NCBI RefSeq assembly: GCF_000247815.1
Contig: NC_021676.1
Coordinates: 7,146,793 to 7,210,792 of the forward strand
Direction: 5' to 3'
Source of the DNA: Ficedula albicollis
Lineage: Eukaryota > Chordata > Aves > Passeriformes > Muscicapidae
DNA: 64,000 nucleotides
Part shown: positions 1 to 14,395 of the stretch, one piece after another
How the letters are laid out: every line of letters starts with the position of its first letter
How positions within the stretch are numbered: position 1 is the stretch's first letter
Notes under the pieces: generated by a model
Databases searched by the model: none
The model's input: only the letters and a program-made list of their open reading frames with translations
Told to the model about the DNA's origin: nothing
Position numbers and translations under genes: made by a program

Positions 1-245
1 CATTCAGTCTTCCCTTAAACATCTCCACCACCTCCCTGGGCAGCCTCTTCCAATGTCTAATCACCTCTCTGTGAAGAAATTCCTCCTAATGTCCAGCCTA
101 TACCTCCCTGAACAATTCAAAGCCTCGCCCCTTGGCCTGCCGCTGGTTGCCTGGGGGAAGAGCCCAACTTGCGCCTGGCTATAATCTCCTTTCAGGTAAT
201 TTTGGGGAGAAATAATGTCCTCCCTGAGCCTCCTCTTCAAGGTGT
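1..245 (-). mobile_element. CR1 LINE fragment, truncated by the window edge
   Basis: The + strand reads as the reverse complement of the avian CR1 3' region: a segment on the lead-in to 'cctgggcagcctcttccaatg', then 'ctgtgaagaaattcctcctaatgtcc', then 'cctttcaggtaattttgggg' and 'ctgagcctcctcttc'. These blocks occur in that order in chicken-type CR1 elements. The copy is diverged and continues beyond the left edge. No open frame of the CR1 reverse transcriptase survives. Family assignment is from recognition of the consensus, not from a search. Confidence 0.8.
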
Positions 246-3200
246 CCTGCTGCAATGGGCCTGGCAGCCACCACCAGCAGCAGCCAGATAAGGGGAAGGA
301 GGCTGAGGAAGTATTTAGCACTATGTCCACTCATGAATGCTTGTTTACTTCCAGGAGCAAATCCAAAACACACAAAAGCAGCACTGCCAATATTAATCTT
401 ACTTTAAAATAATAAAGAAACTGATAATATTTTCCAGTGCTTTTCGATTCAAAGGCTTTTTCCAGATATTTTTTTGCCACTCATTTCAACAGCAGGCAGA
501 ATTAGTTTCAATTCTCACTCTGTTTTTGTGAAGCACTTGGACAATACTGTTGTTGCACAACATCACAGGTGAATTCGAATGCCCCATTAAAAAGCATTAT
601 GAAATACAGTTGTTGGTAAAGATATCATTGCCCATTTTCATCTGAATAATCAAGTGATGCAAACTCATTTGATTCAGGCATGCACTCATCCCTTTTGTCA
701 CTAGAAAAAGCCCAACAGCTGCACACAGGACTTGCCACATCTCTATATTTGCTTTAGAAAGAAGTTTGTATTTTAAAAAAACTTGTGCAGATATTTTTCC
801 AATAACATTATCTCAGTAGTTAATTCTATTGAACCAAATGCAGGTAAATTAGTAGTTGAAAAGCTGTTCATTTTGAAAAAGAATCCTGTCAAACTTGGAG
901 ACCCTATTCCACTATCCAAGCCCTCCATAAGTATGTGTATCTGCAATTAAGGTTTCTGAATTTTAACAATCATAGCAGAAATGCCAGGAGGGATAAACAG
1001 ATAAATATTTTTATGCAAGTGCTTAGTGCACATGAATGGAGCCAGACTGAAACAAATGGGATTTGAATCTCTATAGATAAGATAAAAATGCAGATACTGT
1101 ATTTTTGTACCGCTGTGTATTAGTCTGAAAGATAACTCCTGGACAGGAACAGATTTGCAAAGGCCTGAATGGAAACTGAACTATTGGTAGAAGATGGCAC
1201 CTAACACTGCCAGGTCCTGGGAACTCGATGAGGCCACCTATGCATTGCTGTCATGTCAGCCAGATGAGGTCAGAGACTCCCTTCTGCCTCCAGCTGACCT
1301 CAGCCAATTCCAGCTGGCAACCCAACGCCCCATGTCCTGCAGCCTCCTTGACTGGCTGTATGAAATGCTAAACAATTACAAGTTAATATCCTCACCATTC
1401 ATTTTTATTTAATTCCAGGCCTCCAGATACCTAAAAGCTACTTTTTCCCCATCCAGACATAGTGTTTAAAGGTCAAGATGAAACTCTTGTTTCCCATTTC
1501 ACAGGCTGACCTTTCCAAGGGCAGCAGCAGACAAGGTTCACATACTCTCCCCTCCTTCTCTCTTGAGGATCTTGTTTTTTGGATCCAGCTGGACACCGCA
1601 AGAGCTAAAGCCTAGCAATCTTCTAGGCACAATGCAAGACATTTATTTAGTTTAATGAGACACTTTTTATTCCTGAAATTGCAGACACTATGGTTGCTAA
1701 ACTGCGTGAATGCAGCTGGCGTGGCTTTTACTCCTCCTCCAAACTGTTTGTTTTTGCAGTGCTGACTACCTGGCAGCTGTGGCAGTGGACATTCATCATC
1801 TCTATAAAGTTTAAACTTCTTTTGGTTTTTAATTGAAAATACACTCATCTACATTTCTTCAACAGCAATAGTTAAAGAAATTGTCTTTATGGGGAAATAA
1901 ATCACAAGAGCTACAGCAGGTTAAGCTGTCTTATAATTAAATATTTTGAAATAATTTCTATGTAGATACTCCATCCCACGGTAAAAAAGGAATAGAACTG
2001 TGAGTTAGTAATTCCAGTCAATTTTTGAACCAAACAGATCAGTGGTATTTTTCCCTGTTGTGCAGATAAAGTATTATTTTTCTGTTTCTTGTCCTAACAC
2101 AGCTTAACATTTAAGCTGTTACCTCTAACAGGATTTTAGCACTAACAGTTCATTTCTTAACACTTTTATATTGCTTCATCTTACTGTTTTCTCACCTAAC
2201 TGCTTTCTGCCATGACAAGTAATACACCTGTGAGACAGAAGATTTAGCCACTGAAGGTTCTCAGCTTTGGCACCAATTAGCCACCTGAATTTGGGGCACA
2301 CTGGATACACTACTAAGAAATTATATACTTAAAATCTGGATCAACAGCTAAACCCTTCAAACCTCTCTCTTCTGCTGTGGCTCCCCTATCTTGGTCATGT
2401 AATACAGCTGCCCTGATGACTTTCCTGCTTAATTTAAAACACTTCCAGCCAGAGCAGAAATGGTCACTGCTAAATCACTATAAAAATGCAGATTAATCCA
2501 TGCCGTGAGCTGGGAGGTATGATCTCTATCACACAAAAAAAGGGGCTGCCACCAAAGCTAAGGGACTTGCTTGGCACCACACAAGGTGCATTTTTCAGTA
2601 CCACAGTGAGAATTCAGAAGGGTTTAGCTCTTAGGCAGCCATAGATCTCTGCTGTCCCTTTCAGAAAGGTGAAATCCCCCATAAACTTAAAGAATTTGTG
2701 TGCAGCTGGACCTGGGTGTGGAAGGTAAGAAAATGTTCTAAATAACAGCTCCTTCACAGTTACATTCAAGATGGCAGAAGCTGAGCAAATTTAAGTCCTG
2801 TGATATTGTATCAGGGCAAAATATTCTCCCCCGTCAGCAGTTAGCTGCTCTTAAGCCAGACACTAGAAAAGGCCAGGCTGCTTCTGCCAGTTTGTCACAC
2901 AGCCCCTTCTGGAAAAACAAAACAGAAAAAAAAGAAACCCAAACAAACAAACACAAACAAAACCCCCAAACCAGTATTTTCCAGGATATTGCTCAGCAGG
3001 ACCTTTTTTCTATTTTGTAGCTACACTACAAACTTCCATGAAACTGTAACTCAGTCTTAAAGATGTCTGCCCCTTTTACTTGTTCTGTTTCCTTTCTGCA
3101 ATGATTCCACTCAAGAGTTTGGGAGCCTGATCCAAAATTTGCCTTTTTGCTGCTTTTCAGGAATCTAGGTTTGAAGATGGGAGGACAGTAATGGAAGCTG

Positions 3201-5999
3201 AGGAGGAAAACCTGGCTGCTGTGAGCCATGAGACTTTGTGTAAGTCTCCAGTGGAGATGTACTCCTGAATTTCTTTTCACAGGCTTCAGCAAATTCAGGA
3301 GTTCCATTTTCAGCTAAAATATAAAGAACAGACTATGGATACATGCTCTGACTGCAGCACATTCTCTGCTGATTTATTGACTGTGCATAAATACTGCACT
3401 ATAACTGTCATATTTAACTACAAAAAGAGAGAGCTGTATGTTCAGGAAGATAATTCAGGGCAACTCTGAGGTTTTTCATCTGTCTTCCATGTACTTCAGG
3501 AAAAAACAGCCACTTAGCAAAGGGGCAGAGTCCAGCCATCCTGCTTTTCTCCCCTTTCCCCTCACACGTATTAACCCTTTGCTGTGCATAGTTCAGCAAG
3601 GTTTCCTCTTCCTGCAAGGACAACTTGCCCACAGTCCAAAGGTGAAAGCCAGATTCACAGCCTGCATAACAGCAGACACAGTTTAATTTCCGTTTTGCTT
3701 TAAAGACCAATGAGAAGGGGATGAGGAAGTGATTGGTTGCCTAAGATGGGGGATCGTTTTGCAATACTGGTAGATAAGCAAAATTCTGACAAAATGTCTC
3801 AGAGGAGACGTAAAATGAACCCACAAAGCAGCACTTTGAACAGCAAAGCAAGACAGAATGCATTTCCACATAGACAAGACTTTCCATATGAGAGCAGGTT
3901 TCAAAGTCCGAGAGTCTCTCCAAAGAAGAAACAACATTCAGAATAAAAGTTTGAAAAATATTCTGACTGCTGAAAAAGAAACGGAAACCTTCTCCTGTTT
4001 AGCAAACTGGAGAATTGAGTTACTTCAAACCTCAGAAGATAAGAAAAAGAAATTAAAATTGTGCACATACCTATGCAGGGAGATACAAAACTGAAAGCAT
4101 GTGCTTTAGCCTAGTGCGTGTTTGTGATCCAACAGCAAATAAGATCAGATTAATGGCCCCAGCTCCAAGCCCCCATATGTCCTGCCAAGTTCTCCCCTAA
4201 GAAAGATTTATTATCCTACTGATAAACACTGGGAGACAACAGAGCTTGTTCTGGGGGGTAAGAGAAAGGGAGAGGGATTTGATGCCAAGACAGGAGCCTT
4301 GCATCAGGCAGTCACAGCCACGGGAAGCAGGGGCTCACAGGCCAGGGATGCTCTGACTGTAGGTGCATTTGAATTGACATCCAGCCAAGAACTGCATGAA
4401 ATTCCCCGTTACTTCCTTTTACTGGTCTTACACTAAGTGTTGCTAAGCTGTACCTGGGAATCATGCCAAATCAGCTTGGGATCTTGGGATGAAAAGCATT
4501 AAAAAAAAAGCATTTAAAAAAATTAAAATTTAAAGAAAAAAATAAACAGAAAAAAAATCCAGACTATTATCAACGTGGAAAGCAACAATATGAATTAAAT
4601 GAATGCACAAGTGGCAGGATTTGGATTTGATTATATTCTACAATGTAAAATGTAAAGACAGACTGAAAAATTGCCACTTCTAAGGAAAACCACGTGTTTC
4701 TGCTGGGTTCCTGTGAGGAAGAGTCATAAAAGCAACATATCATTACCAGAACTGAAACCTGAAAATACATATGTTTAAATAGAATGGAGCCAGCAGGAAC
4801 TGGTTTGGAGAGTTGTTTTCCCTGGCTATGCTACACAGATTTGTGCCACCAAGTGAGAAGTTCACACTGTTTCATCTATTACCTATCAGCATTTGTTTTA
4901 TGGGAATGAATACTCATGGGCTGGGGACCTGCTCTGAACTGAAAGGATTTATCATAAAGCAAAAGCCACACTTGGCTGTTCCATTTCTGGACACAGTTAT
5001 GATTTTTCTACTTATACATGGCTTGCCTGCCCTTGCAGAGTTCAAAGTATCTCCCACAGAGAAAGTTTAGCTAACCTGACTGCACTCCTCATGCTGCTTG
5101 TGCCTGATCCAAAGCAGACCAGACCCTGCTGGAAGCCTCAGGTAGCCTCAGCCTTCTGATTTCAGCTCAGCAAGTCACCTTTCACCCCTTATCATCATTT
5201 CACTGCTCTGGGAACACCCACTGTCCCTCACTGGCATGGCACCCTGTGTCTTAAAAGAAAAATAAGGGACAGTGTCCAAAATATTGGTAGGACACCAATC
5301 CATGGGATGTTAACTCTGTGATGAGGGCACCTAGAGTAACTTACTGGTCCCAAACAGAAAATATTATTATCATTTAAGGATGAATATTAACATTTCCAAA
5401 ATATACTTAACAGATCATCATCATCACCTTACTGAAACCAAACACTTCCATGACAATGAGTATGTTTATCATTATTTAGTTCCCCCAAAATAAGCAAAAA
5501 AGATACAGACAACACTGTGCCATAAAATCGTTGCTTTTTACTATAAGCAATTTTCACAAAATATTTTTTCCCTCAAGGGAATCTTCTATTTAATCCTAAA
5601 GACAATTTGTCATAAAAGACAGTTACAAAAGCAGACAGAATTATCTACTTGGAACACAAGGCTTTGGTGCCATGTGAGCTCTCACTGGTTCTGTTACAGA
5701 CCTTCACCAGCACTTTCCATGGGTACCTGGGCACCTACTTTGGTTTCCCCAATTGCAGAAGTGCTTATTTTGTTGTGTTCACTTTTTTTTAAAACAACCT
5801 AAAACCACACCAAGCCTTCACTAAACAGGCAAGAGGAATCAACCCTGCCCAGTAGTTCTCACCAGCTAATTTCAGCCATGATCTAATGAGTGGGTGGTAA
5901 CAGGACAACAAGGCAGGACAGGAGGGAAAGGCCCAAGCAGCACTGGGAACTTAGCAGGAAACTCAGCAGAAAGCAAGTGCGTGGAAAAATAAAACAAAG
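246..5999. other. Intergenic DNA, no gene recognised
   Basis: AT-rich single-copy sequence with short A-rich patches near 2920-2970 and 4500-4555. The longest open frames (for example 72 codons at 1194-1412 and 98 codons at 3414-3710 on the minus strand) show no family resemblance, no consistent splice context and no coding-like composition. I see no RNA gene and no convincing promoter. Confidence 0.6.
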
Positions 6000-6374
6000 G
6001 TATTTTCATTCTTCAATATTTATTTTTTTAGATAGATAATGAAGAAGAGGAAGTGAAAGCTCATCTCCTGAGGTCTCTGGTAGGTGATTGGAAGAAACAA
6101 GTTTCCAGGAAAACCTTAGGCAAGGACACAACCTCATCTTGTGAGAGCAGCTCTCTGTGTAGGGGCACAGAAAGAGGAGATGGCAGGATATTTTCATTCT
6201 TCAATATTTTTTTTTTTAGATAGATAATGAAGAAGAGGAAGTGAAAGCTCATCTCCTGAGGTCTCTGGTAGGTGATTGGAAGAAACAAGTTTCCAGGAAA
6301 ACCTTAGGCAAGGACACAACCTCATCTTGTGAGAGCAGCTCTCTGTGTAGGGGCACAGAAAGAGGAGATGGCAA
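6000..6374. repeat. Tandem direct duplication, about 188-bp period
   Basis: Two near-identical copies lie head to tail: about 6000-6187 and 6188-6374. Both begin with 'attttcattcttcaatatt', followed by a T tract of slightly different form, then 'agatagataatgaagaaga', and end in 'gaaagaggagatggcag' or 'gaaagaggagatggcaag'. The difference in the T tract and the near-perfect identity elsewhere indicate a recent duplication, an unmerged overlap between contigs, or an allelic pair placed in series. Confidence 0.9.
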
Positions 6375-7414
6375 GAGGAGACTGCAGGGCAGCAGCACTG
6401 CCAGCAGCACACAGCAGATGGGAAATCCAAAGAACTGAGACACAGCAGGAAGCAAAAAGTAGGTGTACAGAGTCTTGAAGAGTCAGCTCAAATGCGACAA
6501 GGTAGGAAAAAAGGGCACAAGGTGGAAGAGCTTTGTGACTTTGCCAGACTGAAAGGACAGCAAGGTGCCCCCTGCAGATGTTTGTGCTCAGAACAGAAAA
6601 CATTTGCATTTGCCTCTCTCAGATGGAGTATTTGTGCCAGATAGGAACACAGAAAATTAAAATAAAAAATGTGCTCTCTTCTAGTCCTCTGTCCCTTCAG
6701 ATTTAGGTATTATAGAAGATAGCATGCTTATTTTGTACTAAGTAGAATAAAACTGCCCCACTCTCTCTGGAGCTGCTGTGTCCTGTTAGTGCTGCCGACC
6801 TTGCTCCATAGAGACTGAATTATTGAACTTCCTGAACTCTCTGGTCCCAGTTTTGTCACTTCCTTGCACTTACTCAATTTTGTGTATTAATTTGGAAGGT
6901 TTGTTGGCAACAAAGGAGAACTTCAAACCCAGACACTCTGTTTATTTGCTGCATTCTTACCTACTTTTGGATATGAACACAACCTCAAACTGGAGGGGTT
7001 TACAAGAATATTTTCTCTTCCTTTCAGAAGCTTCTGGTAATTTCCAAGAGCCAAAAACTAATTATTTTGACACAAAGAAGCACCAAATAAACTTTTAACC
7101 ATGGCATTCCTGTATAGGGGTTCCCTGATACTTTTGTGTGAGAGGTGAAAAAAAGAGAGAGGAGTAATAAAAAGAAAAAAGAAAAAAATCTTTTTTGAGA
7201 TACACAACAGTTTCACTGCAAGAAGAAATTAAACAGACAAAGGCTCTTCAGGTAGGAAAAAAAGATGACTGCAGAGGGAAATGATGGCAGTCTGTGAAAT
7301 GCCGAATGGAGAAGGTAAATGCAGAGTAATTGTTCAATTTCTCTTGTAGTACAAAAGCTGAGGGGGCATCCAACAAAGGCATTTAGCAGCAGGTTTAAAA
7401 CAAACACACCCAAA
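6375..7414. other. Intergenic DNA, no gene recognised
   Basis: Single-copy AT-rich sequence. A purine-rich patch occurs at about 7141-7200. Open frames here are short and unrelated to any family I know. Confidence 0.55.
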
Positions 7415-7520
7415 AGGAAGTACTCTTTCCTACCATCCGTAATTGCATTGTGGCAGTCAGTGCCTCAGGAGGTTGTGCAGACTGAAAATGGATTTTAAAA
7501 GGCATTAAACAAATTCATGT
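7415..7520 (+). mobile_element. Possible old CR1 LINE fragment
   Basis: The stretch resembles the CR1 segment just upstream of the 3' end: 'gcctcaggaggttgtgcaga' followed by a frame equivalent to 'aaaaggcattaaacaaattcatg'. In CR1 consensus this corresponds to the part reading approximately 'gttgtggatgcc...ggattagacaaattcatgg'. It is diverged and lacks the terminal motif, so the call is tentative. Confidence 0.45.
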
Positions 7521-8054
7521 GGGACAGTGTGATCAACAGCAAATAAACATTGCCGTTTTGGTGAAACTTTTGTGTTTTCAAACCCTTGCCCAGAGCTGGG
7601 AGGAGGCACCAAGTTAAGATGATTCGGTCTGTGGCCTTTTCCTCCCTCCCTGAGCGCTGCGGGCTGCTCCTGGAAGCAGCGTGGCAGTTCCTGTTGCTCT
7701 GTGCTGAGCCCTGAGCCGGGTGTTGCACATCACTAAGGAGCAGCAATCGTTCTCTGCTTTCTGCTGCCCGACTCTGTCTTCCAGCAGACTCCCTCAGAGG
7801 GCAGGAGATGCTTCTGGCAGAGCTTTGCAATCCAACCCTCCCCCCATTTTCCCTAGAGCAACCGCACTTGTAATTGTGCAGAGAGAGAATATTGCGTTAG
7901 CTGTTAGCTCAGGTTAAACCAAGGAAAATTTCAATCCCATGTTTTGGCATTTAATTGTAGCGTTTATCTCACATTTAAAGGGTAGAAAATGTAGCTACCC
8001 CCATTATTGGTCAAAATGCTTGTCCCCAATAATAATAATAGTTCAGTACTTTCT
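7521..8054. other. Intergenic DNA before the first poly-G block
   Basis: Moderately GC-richer at 7620-7720 than its surroundings, then AT-rich up to the poly-A tract. No gene, known repeat or RNA recognised. Confidence 0.5.
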
Positions 8055-9850
<1,796 letters not shown>

Positions 9851-10391
9851 AAAAACACAGCACATATATCTTTGTCTATCAAGGCAAAACACTTCAGAAT
9901 AGTGGCAATAAAGGAAAAATTAGCCTCAGCTTTCCAGAGACTTTCAGTGAAACACAAACGTTTCGGTTAATGGGCTTTGACTGTGGGTATTTTAGCTCTA
10001 GGCAGTCCTGCCTGGTGCACTTTGAGCTTAATTCTCTGAGGTATCAATCACTTGAAACTCCAGATGAACTCAGGAAGATCAGCAGCTGATGCTGGCCAGA
10101 GTCAGGCCTAGCTGTCCCAAAAAACCACAGCACATATATCTTTGTCTATCAAGGCAGAACACTTCAGAATAGTGGCAATAAAGGAAAAATTAGCCTCAGC
10201 TTTCCAGAGACTTTCAGTGAAACACAAACGTTTCGGTTAATGGGCTTTGACTGTGGGTATTTTAGCTCTAGGCAGTCCTGCCTGGTGCACTTTGAGCTTA
10301 ATTCTCTGAGGTATCAATCACTTGAAACTCCAGATGAACTCAGGAAGATCAGCAGCTGATGCTGGCCAGAGTCAGGCCTAGCTGTCCCAAA
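9851..10391. repeat. Tandem direct duplication, 270-bp period
   Basis: Copies at about 9851-10120 and 10121-10391 match almost base for base ('cacatatatctttgtctatc' at 9861 and again at 10131). Both end in 'gctgtcccaaaa'. One substitution (caaggcaaaac versus caaggcagaac) separates the copies early on. The join falls in an A run that ends one copy and begins the next. Confidence 0.93.
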
Positions 10392-13300
10392 ATGGTTAAT
10401 CAAAGAGGCATAAAAAATGTGAATTCAGCAAGGTTATGGCAACCAGGAGTTCATGTACTAAGAGGGCAGCAGGACCCTAAATCTGATTATATTGCATGTC
10501 ATTGTGGCAGAGCAAAAACCAGAAAATAGAAATACTTCTGGCCTGATAGTGATACCCAAAGGTATTCTTTTCCAAATGCAGCACAAGCTGCAACATGCAG
10601 CACTCCTGCCTGAGGAAGAGCAGTCCCTGGGCCTGAGGAGCAAGCAGGACAGCACCTGTAGCCATGTGGGTTGTGGCTCCAGCAGGGAATGCAGTTAGAG
10701 CTGGTGCATTCCTTGCTAATTAAATACAGTCCTAGGCTGCCAGCCAATTACCCCTGCAACCTCCCAGAGCCACGTTTGCAAACCTTTGGTCAGATATGGA
10801 TATGTGGAACACTTAAAAGGTAAGTAAACTCAAATGTAAAGCCTTACTTCATATCAGCTACAAGCACAATTTTTTTCTTACTTGTTTACTATTTTCAAGC
10901 AAAAGCAGCAAAGGCTGTCTGGACTCTTAGCTTTCAGAGACTCAGAAAGCCCTGCCATGAATCCTTTGCTTCCAGGCTGAGGGACTGGCACATCCACAGC
11001 ACCCCCAGCTCCCTGGAGCTGGTGATGTGGCAAACAGGGAGGGCAATAAAATGAGGTGGGGCAGTGCTGCAGCAACACATGGAACACTGCTGTACTTGCT
11101 GTGAGTGTAACATGGAGACTCCTGCAGTCAGTGCAGCTCTTTGTCAAAGTGCAAAATGAGAGTCTTATCTTTTCCAAAGCTTTCCTTGAAACACTATACA
11201 GAGCTGCCTGTGTGCATGCTCTATGCTCAGCTGCTTCTTTCCCAGTGGGTAGGCAAAAGAGTGTGATCTGATTTCAGAGACCAGGGCTACACTGCCTTCT
11301 GCCTCCAAATAGAGCTTTTCCTCAATGCTGTTAAAACAAAGCCAGCTCATCTAAGAATTGGGACTCTGCAGACAGTGGACTTTAGGGGTTTGGTGACAGT
11401 TCTTTCTCACTAAGGTTTGTTTTCTGGTCAGAGCATAATCATGAGTTTTCCAGCAGTACAGAGCATGCACTTAAGTCAGCAAAGCAGCTGGCAGTGGCCA
11501 CATCCTTCCAAAATCCAGTGATGAGGATTAAACAAGCTTGGTAAAAATCCTCATTTTGTGATTACTCTGCAACCAAGAAAGCAGCTGGGAATGATTCTGT
11601 CACTACCAGGTCTTCCCACACATCCTGCTTTCATCTTAATTTTTATTCATTGGAACATGCAAATTTCCTGTGACATGGGCTGGAAATTGCTTCTATTGCA
11701 TTTCCAAAAGCATCAGAGGATTTCAGCATCAGTCACTGTGACACACAAGCCATTAAACAAATTTTAATGGACAATAGTGGAAAAAATTCTGAACTAAGAA
11801 CTAGCACAACAAACATACAGAAAAACTCAGTTCTCCCTCTGGAAACACTATTGTTTATTGCTGTCAATGTCAATGAAATGATAAGTGAACTGTTTCAGCA
11901 AGCCCAGCAGATTTATGTGTGCTAATATTCCACATTGTTAGTGCAGAAATATTTTAAGAACAGTTAAAATCAGAAGTAGGCAGGCCTCAAATACAGCAGC
12001 TGAACAAAAACTCTGTTGGCCTGAGTGGCATTGAGGCCAATCTGCTGCCTCTCCAAGAGTCCCTTCCTTTTTGAATCTTGGAGGAGAGGGACAAATAGGT
12101 CAATTTTTGCAAACTCAGTGAAAAAAGTATGAATTTCTGGCCTCAAAGGCTGGGGACTCTTTGCTGCTCCCCCAAGGAATCCCAAACTTTATCAAGTTCC
12201 TTAAGCCATCTCAGATGTCTGCCTCAGAATCCTGCAGAGAAAGGAAAGTAAGTTCCATAAAAACCAAGTATCACTGTGCTGGAAGAAGCTGTCCAGATGA
12301 GCTCAGATCTGGTCTAGAATCATAACAAATGGAAACACTTCTACCAGCCATGGGCATGGCCATGTCATACACCTCTTGTAATAATTAAATGATTTGTTTG
12401 TTTGAAAATGGAGCCTTTTGTATGTTAGCAAAAACTAAAACAGGGAACATAACCAACCAGCAAGACTGAGCAACAGAGACACTTTCCTGTTACTGGTGTA
12501 GTTGCCAATATTTTAGTTCAGTGACAGATATTAGTCCCAACTGTTAACAGTCATACAAACCAACCCACATCCAACATGTTTCACGTGATGTCAGTGTTTT
12601 GTTCTCACTCACTAAGGAAGAAATCAGTATGTAATCAGTAGAAGCCAAAGGCACTTTTGTCATTGAAAATCACCTTGACTGCTGCATGCCTGCTTCTCTT
12701 CACCACCCAGCAAAATTTTGACTATTTGTAACAGGTTTGGTTTGGTCTTGTTCTTTTTAATTGTGTACTTTCTGCCTTTTTAATCTAAATCAGGTTACAT
12801 TTGCAGTCTGGTCTTAAATGACTTAGGGCAATAGAGGGAATAACAGGCAGAAATGAAAAGAGAACGTCCATTTTGTTACTTAAAGTTATGAGTTTTACCA
12901 CTCTCCAGTGCTGCCTCCCTCACTGAAATAATAAAGTATAAGTGCAGGCAGTTCTGGTGTTCAGATTATATGATCCCAGCCTTCCTCTTTTGTTGTTGCT
13001 CGTTCATCCTTTTTATGTAACTGTTGCCTTAGCTGTGAAACCCATAAAGGTCAACTTGACTCTGAACTGTATCATTGGGAAGAGTTATCAAAATTGCAGA
13101 CAAAGACAAGGTTGCCACACATTTTCTTGATTTTTGGGAGAAAGTAGGTTGGTAACTTTATTCTAAATGCAACCACTTCAGTGAAAATATTTCTGCAATT
13201 GAATTTACTGCCTAAGATTGGGCCTGCACTAGGAGGAAGCTGTAAATAAATGGCACAATCTTGCTAATGACTGTGTAGAGGGCAGAAATAAGATCAGACA

Positions 13301-13567
13301 GCAGTGCTGTTGTTTTCACAAAATTCCACGGATCTAATTTTTATCTCCCATTGCTATAATTTCAGTGATATTACTTTATCGACTCTTATCCTAATACAAT
13401 CCAAAGTATCCCAACTGTTCCTTGTTTCTCTTAGTAAAATATTTCTTGTGAGTGTAATAGGACTTTGGTGATCTTATCAGTATTACTACAAAAAAATACA
13501 TAGAAACTGAAAATGAGAATACACCAACTGCAATATGTATGTGCTCTATACTGAACTGTGCTATTAG
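10392..13567. other. Intergenic DNA, no gene recognised
   Basis: About 3.2 kb of single-copy sequence. The frames of 60-99 codons on both strands lack recognisable domains and overlap each other. No mobile element or RNA gene recognised. Confidence 0.55.
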
Positions 13568-13721
13568 TGTCATGTTGGGAAAGACTGCACGAGGTCAGGA
13601 GTTTTATGAGGATCTGTGTTCATTTATGCTGGAAATACCTTTCATGTCATGTTGGGAAAGACTGCACGAGGCCAGGAGTTTTATGAGAATCTGTGTTCAT
13701 TTATGCTGGAAATACCTTTCC
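13568..13721. repeat. Tandem direct duplication, 77-bp period
   Basis: Two 77-bp copies (13568-13644 and 13645-13721) start with 'tgtcatgttgggaaagactg' and run to 'ggaaatacctttc'. They differ at 'gaggtcagg' versus 'gaggccagg' and 'tgaggatc' versus 'tgagaatc'. The duplication generates an internally repetitive 106-codon open frame that is not a gene. Confidence 0.93.
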
Positions 13722-13989
13722 CAGATAAAGCCCACTTTTAAAGTAATGAAATGCTTCAAGCAATCAATAATTTTCTCGAATTTTCATTTTAGAGGAAAAC
13801 TTCTGAGATCATCTGGTGTCTTGTTTCAATATTTTCTCTCCAAAATAATTTTCCTGTGACAGGTAGCACAGTGCCTATAAACAGGGGGTACACCACACTG
13901 CAGTGCAGGGGATTCTAAATTAAATCCCACGTTTCAGTCTAACCATCACACCTTTATCTTCTGAACGCTGCAATTTTACCCAAATGAAT

Positions 13990-14395
13990 GAATTAAACTT
14001 CACAAAACAGGTGAAAGCGATCTCTCCCTCCAGCATTCGGGATGCTGTTCCCTTCTTTCTTCCACGTCTCCCTGGAGCCAGGCGCTGCAGCCCTGCAGGG
14101 AGCCCATGGCAGGAAGGCAGTTTTGGGGCTCGCTCTCCGGGTTTGCAGCTCTGGCTGGCGTCACTCGCTGTCCCCACGCTCCTTCCCGAGCTGGTGCTGG
14201 CGTCTGGCTGGGCTGCTCGGGCACAGCTGAGGGGGAGGTGGGAAGCAGCACGTGGCACTGCAGTGGGAAGGAGAAGGGGCCATGTGGAAGGCAGCAGGAG
14301 AGCTGCTGGTGGTGGCACAGCGGGCAATGCCACAGGAACCTCCCTGAGGCTCCCAGCACCTGCTGAGCTCAGAGTCTGGCTCTGAGCGCGGCAGA
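13990..14395. other. GC-richer patch of unknown nature
   Basis: A roughly 400-bp block, markedly richer in G and C than its flanks and with scattered CpG (for example near 14125-14210), within AT-rich intergenic DNA. Open frames of 86-220 codons on both strands follow from the low stop-codon density of GC-rich DNA. None resembles a known protein. It could be a small CpG-rich regulatory element or a decayed transcribed sequence; nothing seen decides this. Confidence 0.4.

Noticed and set aside
1194..1412. 72-codon + strand ORF beginning with a plausible ATG
   Set aside because: Isolated, with no recognisable family and no exon partners. Could be chance.
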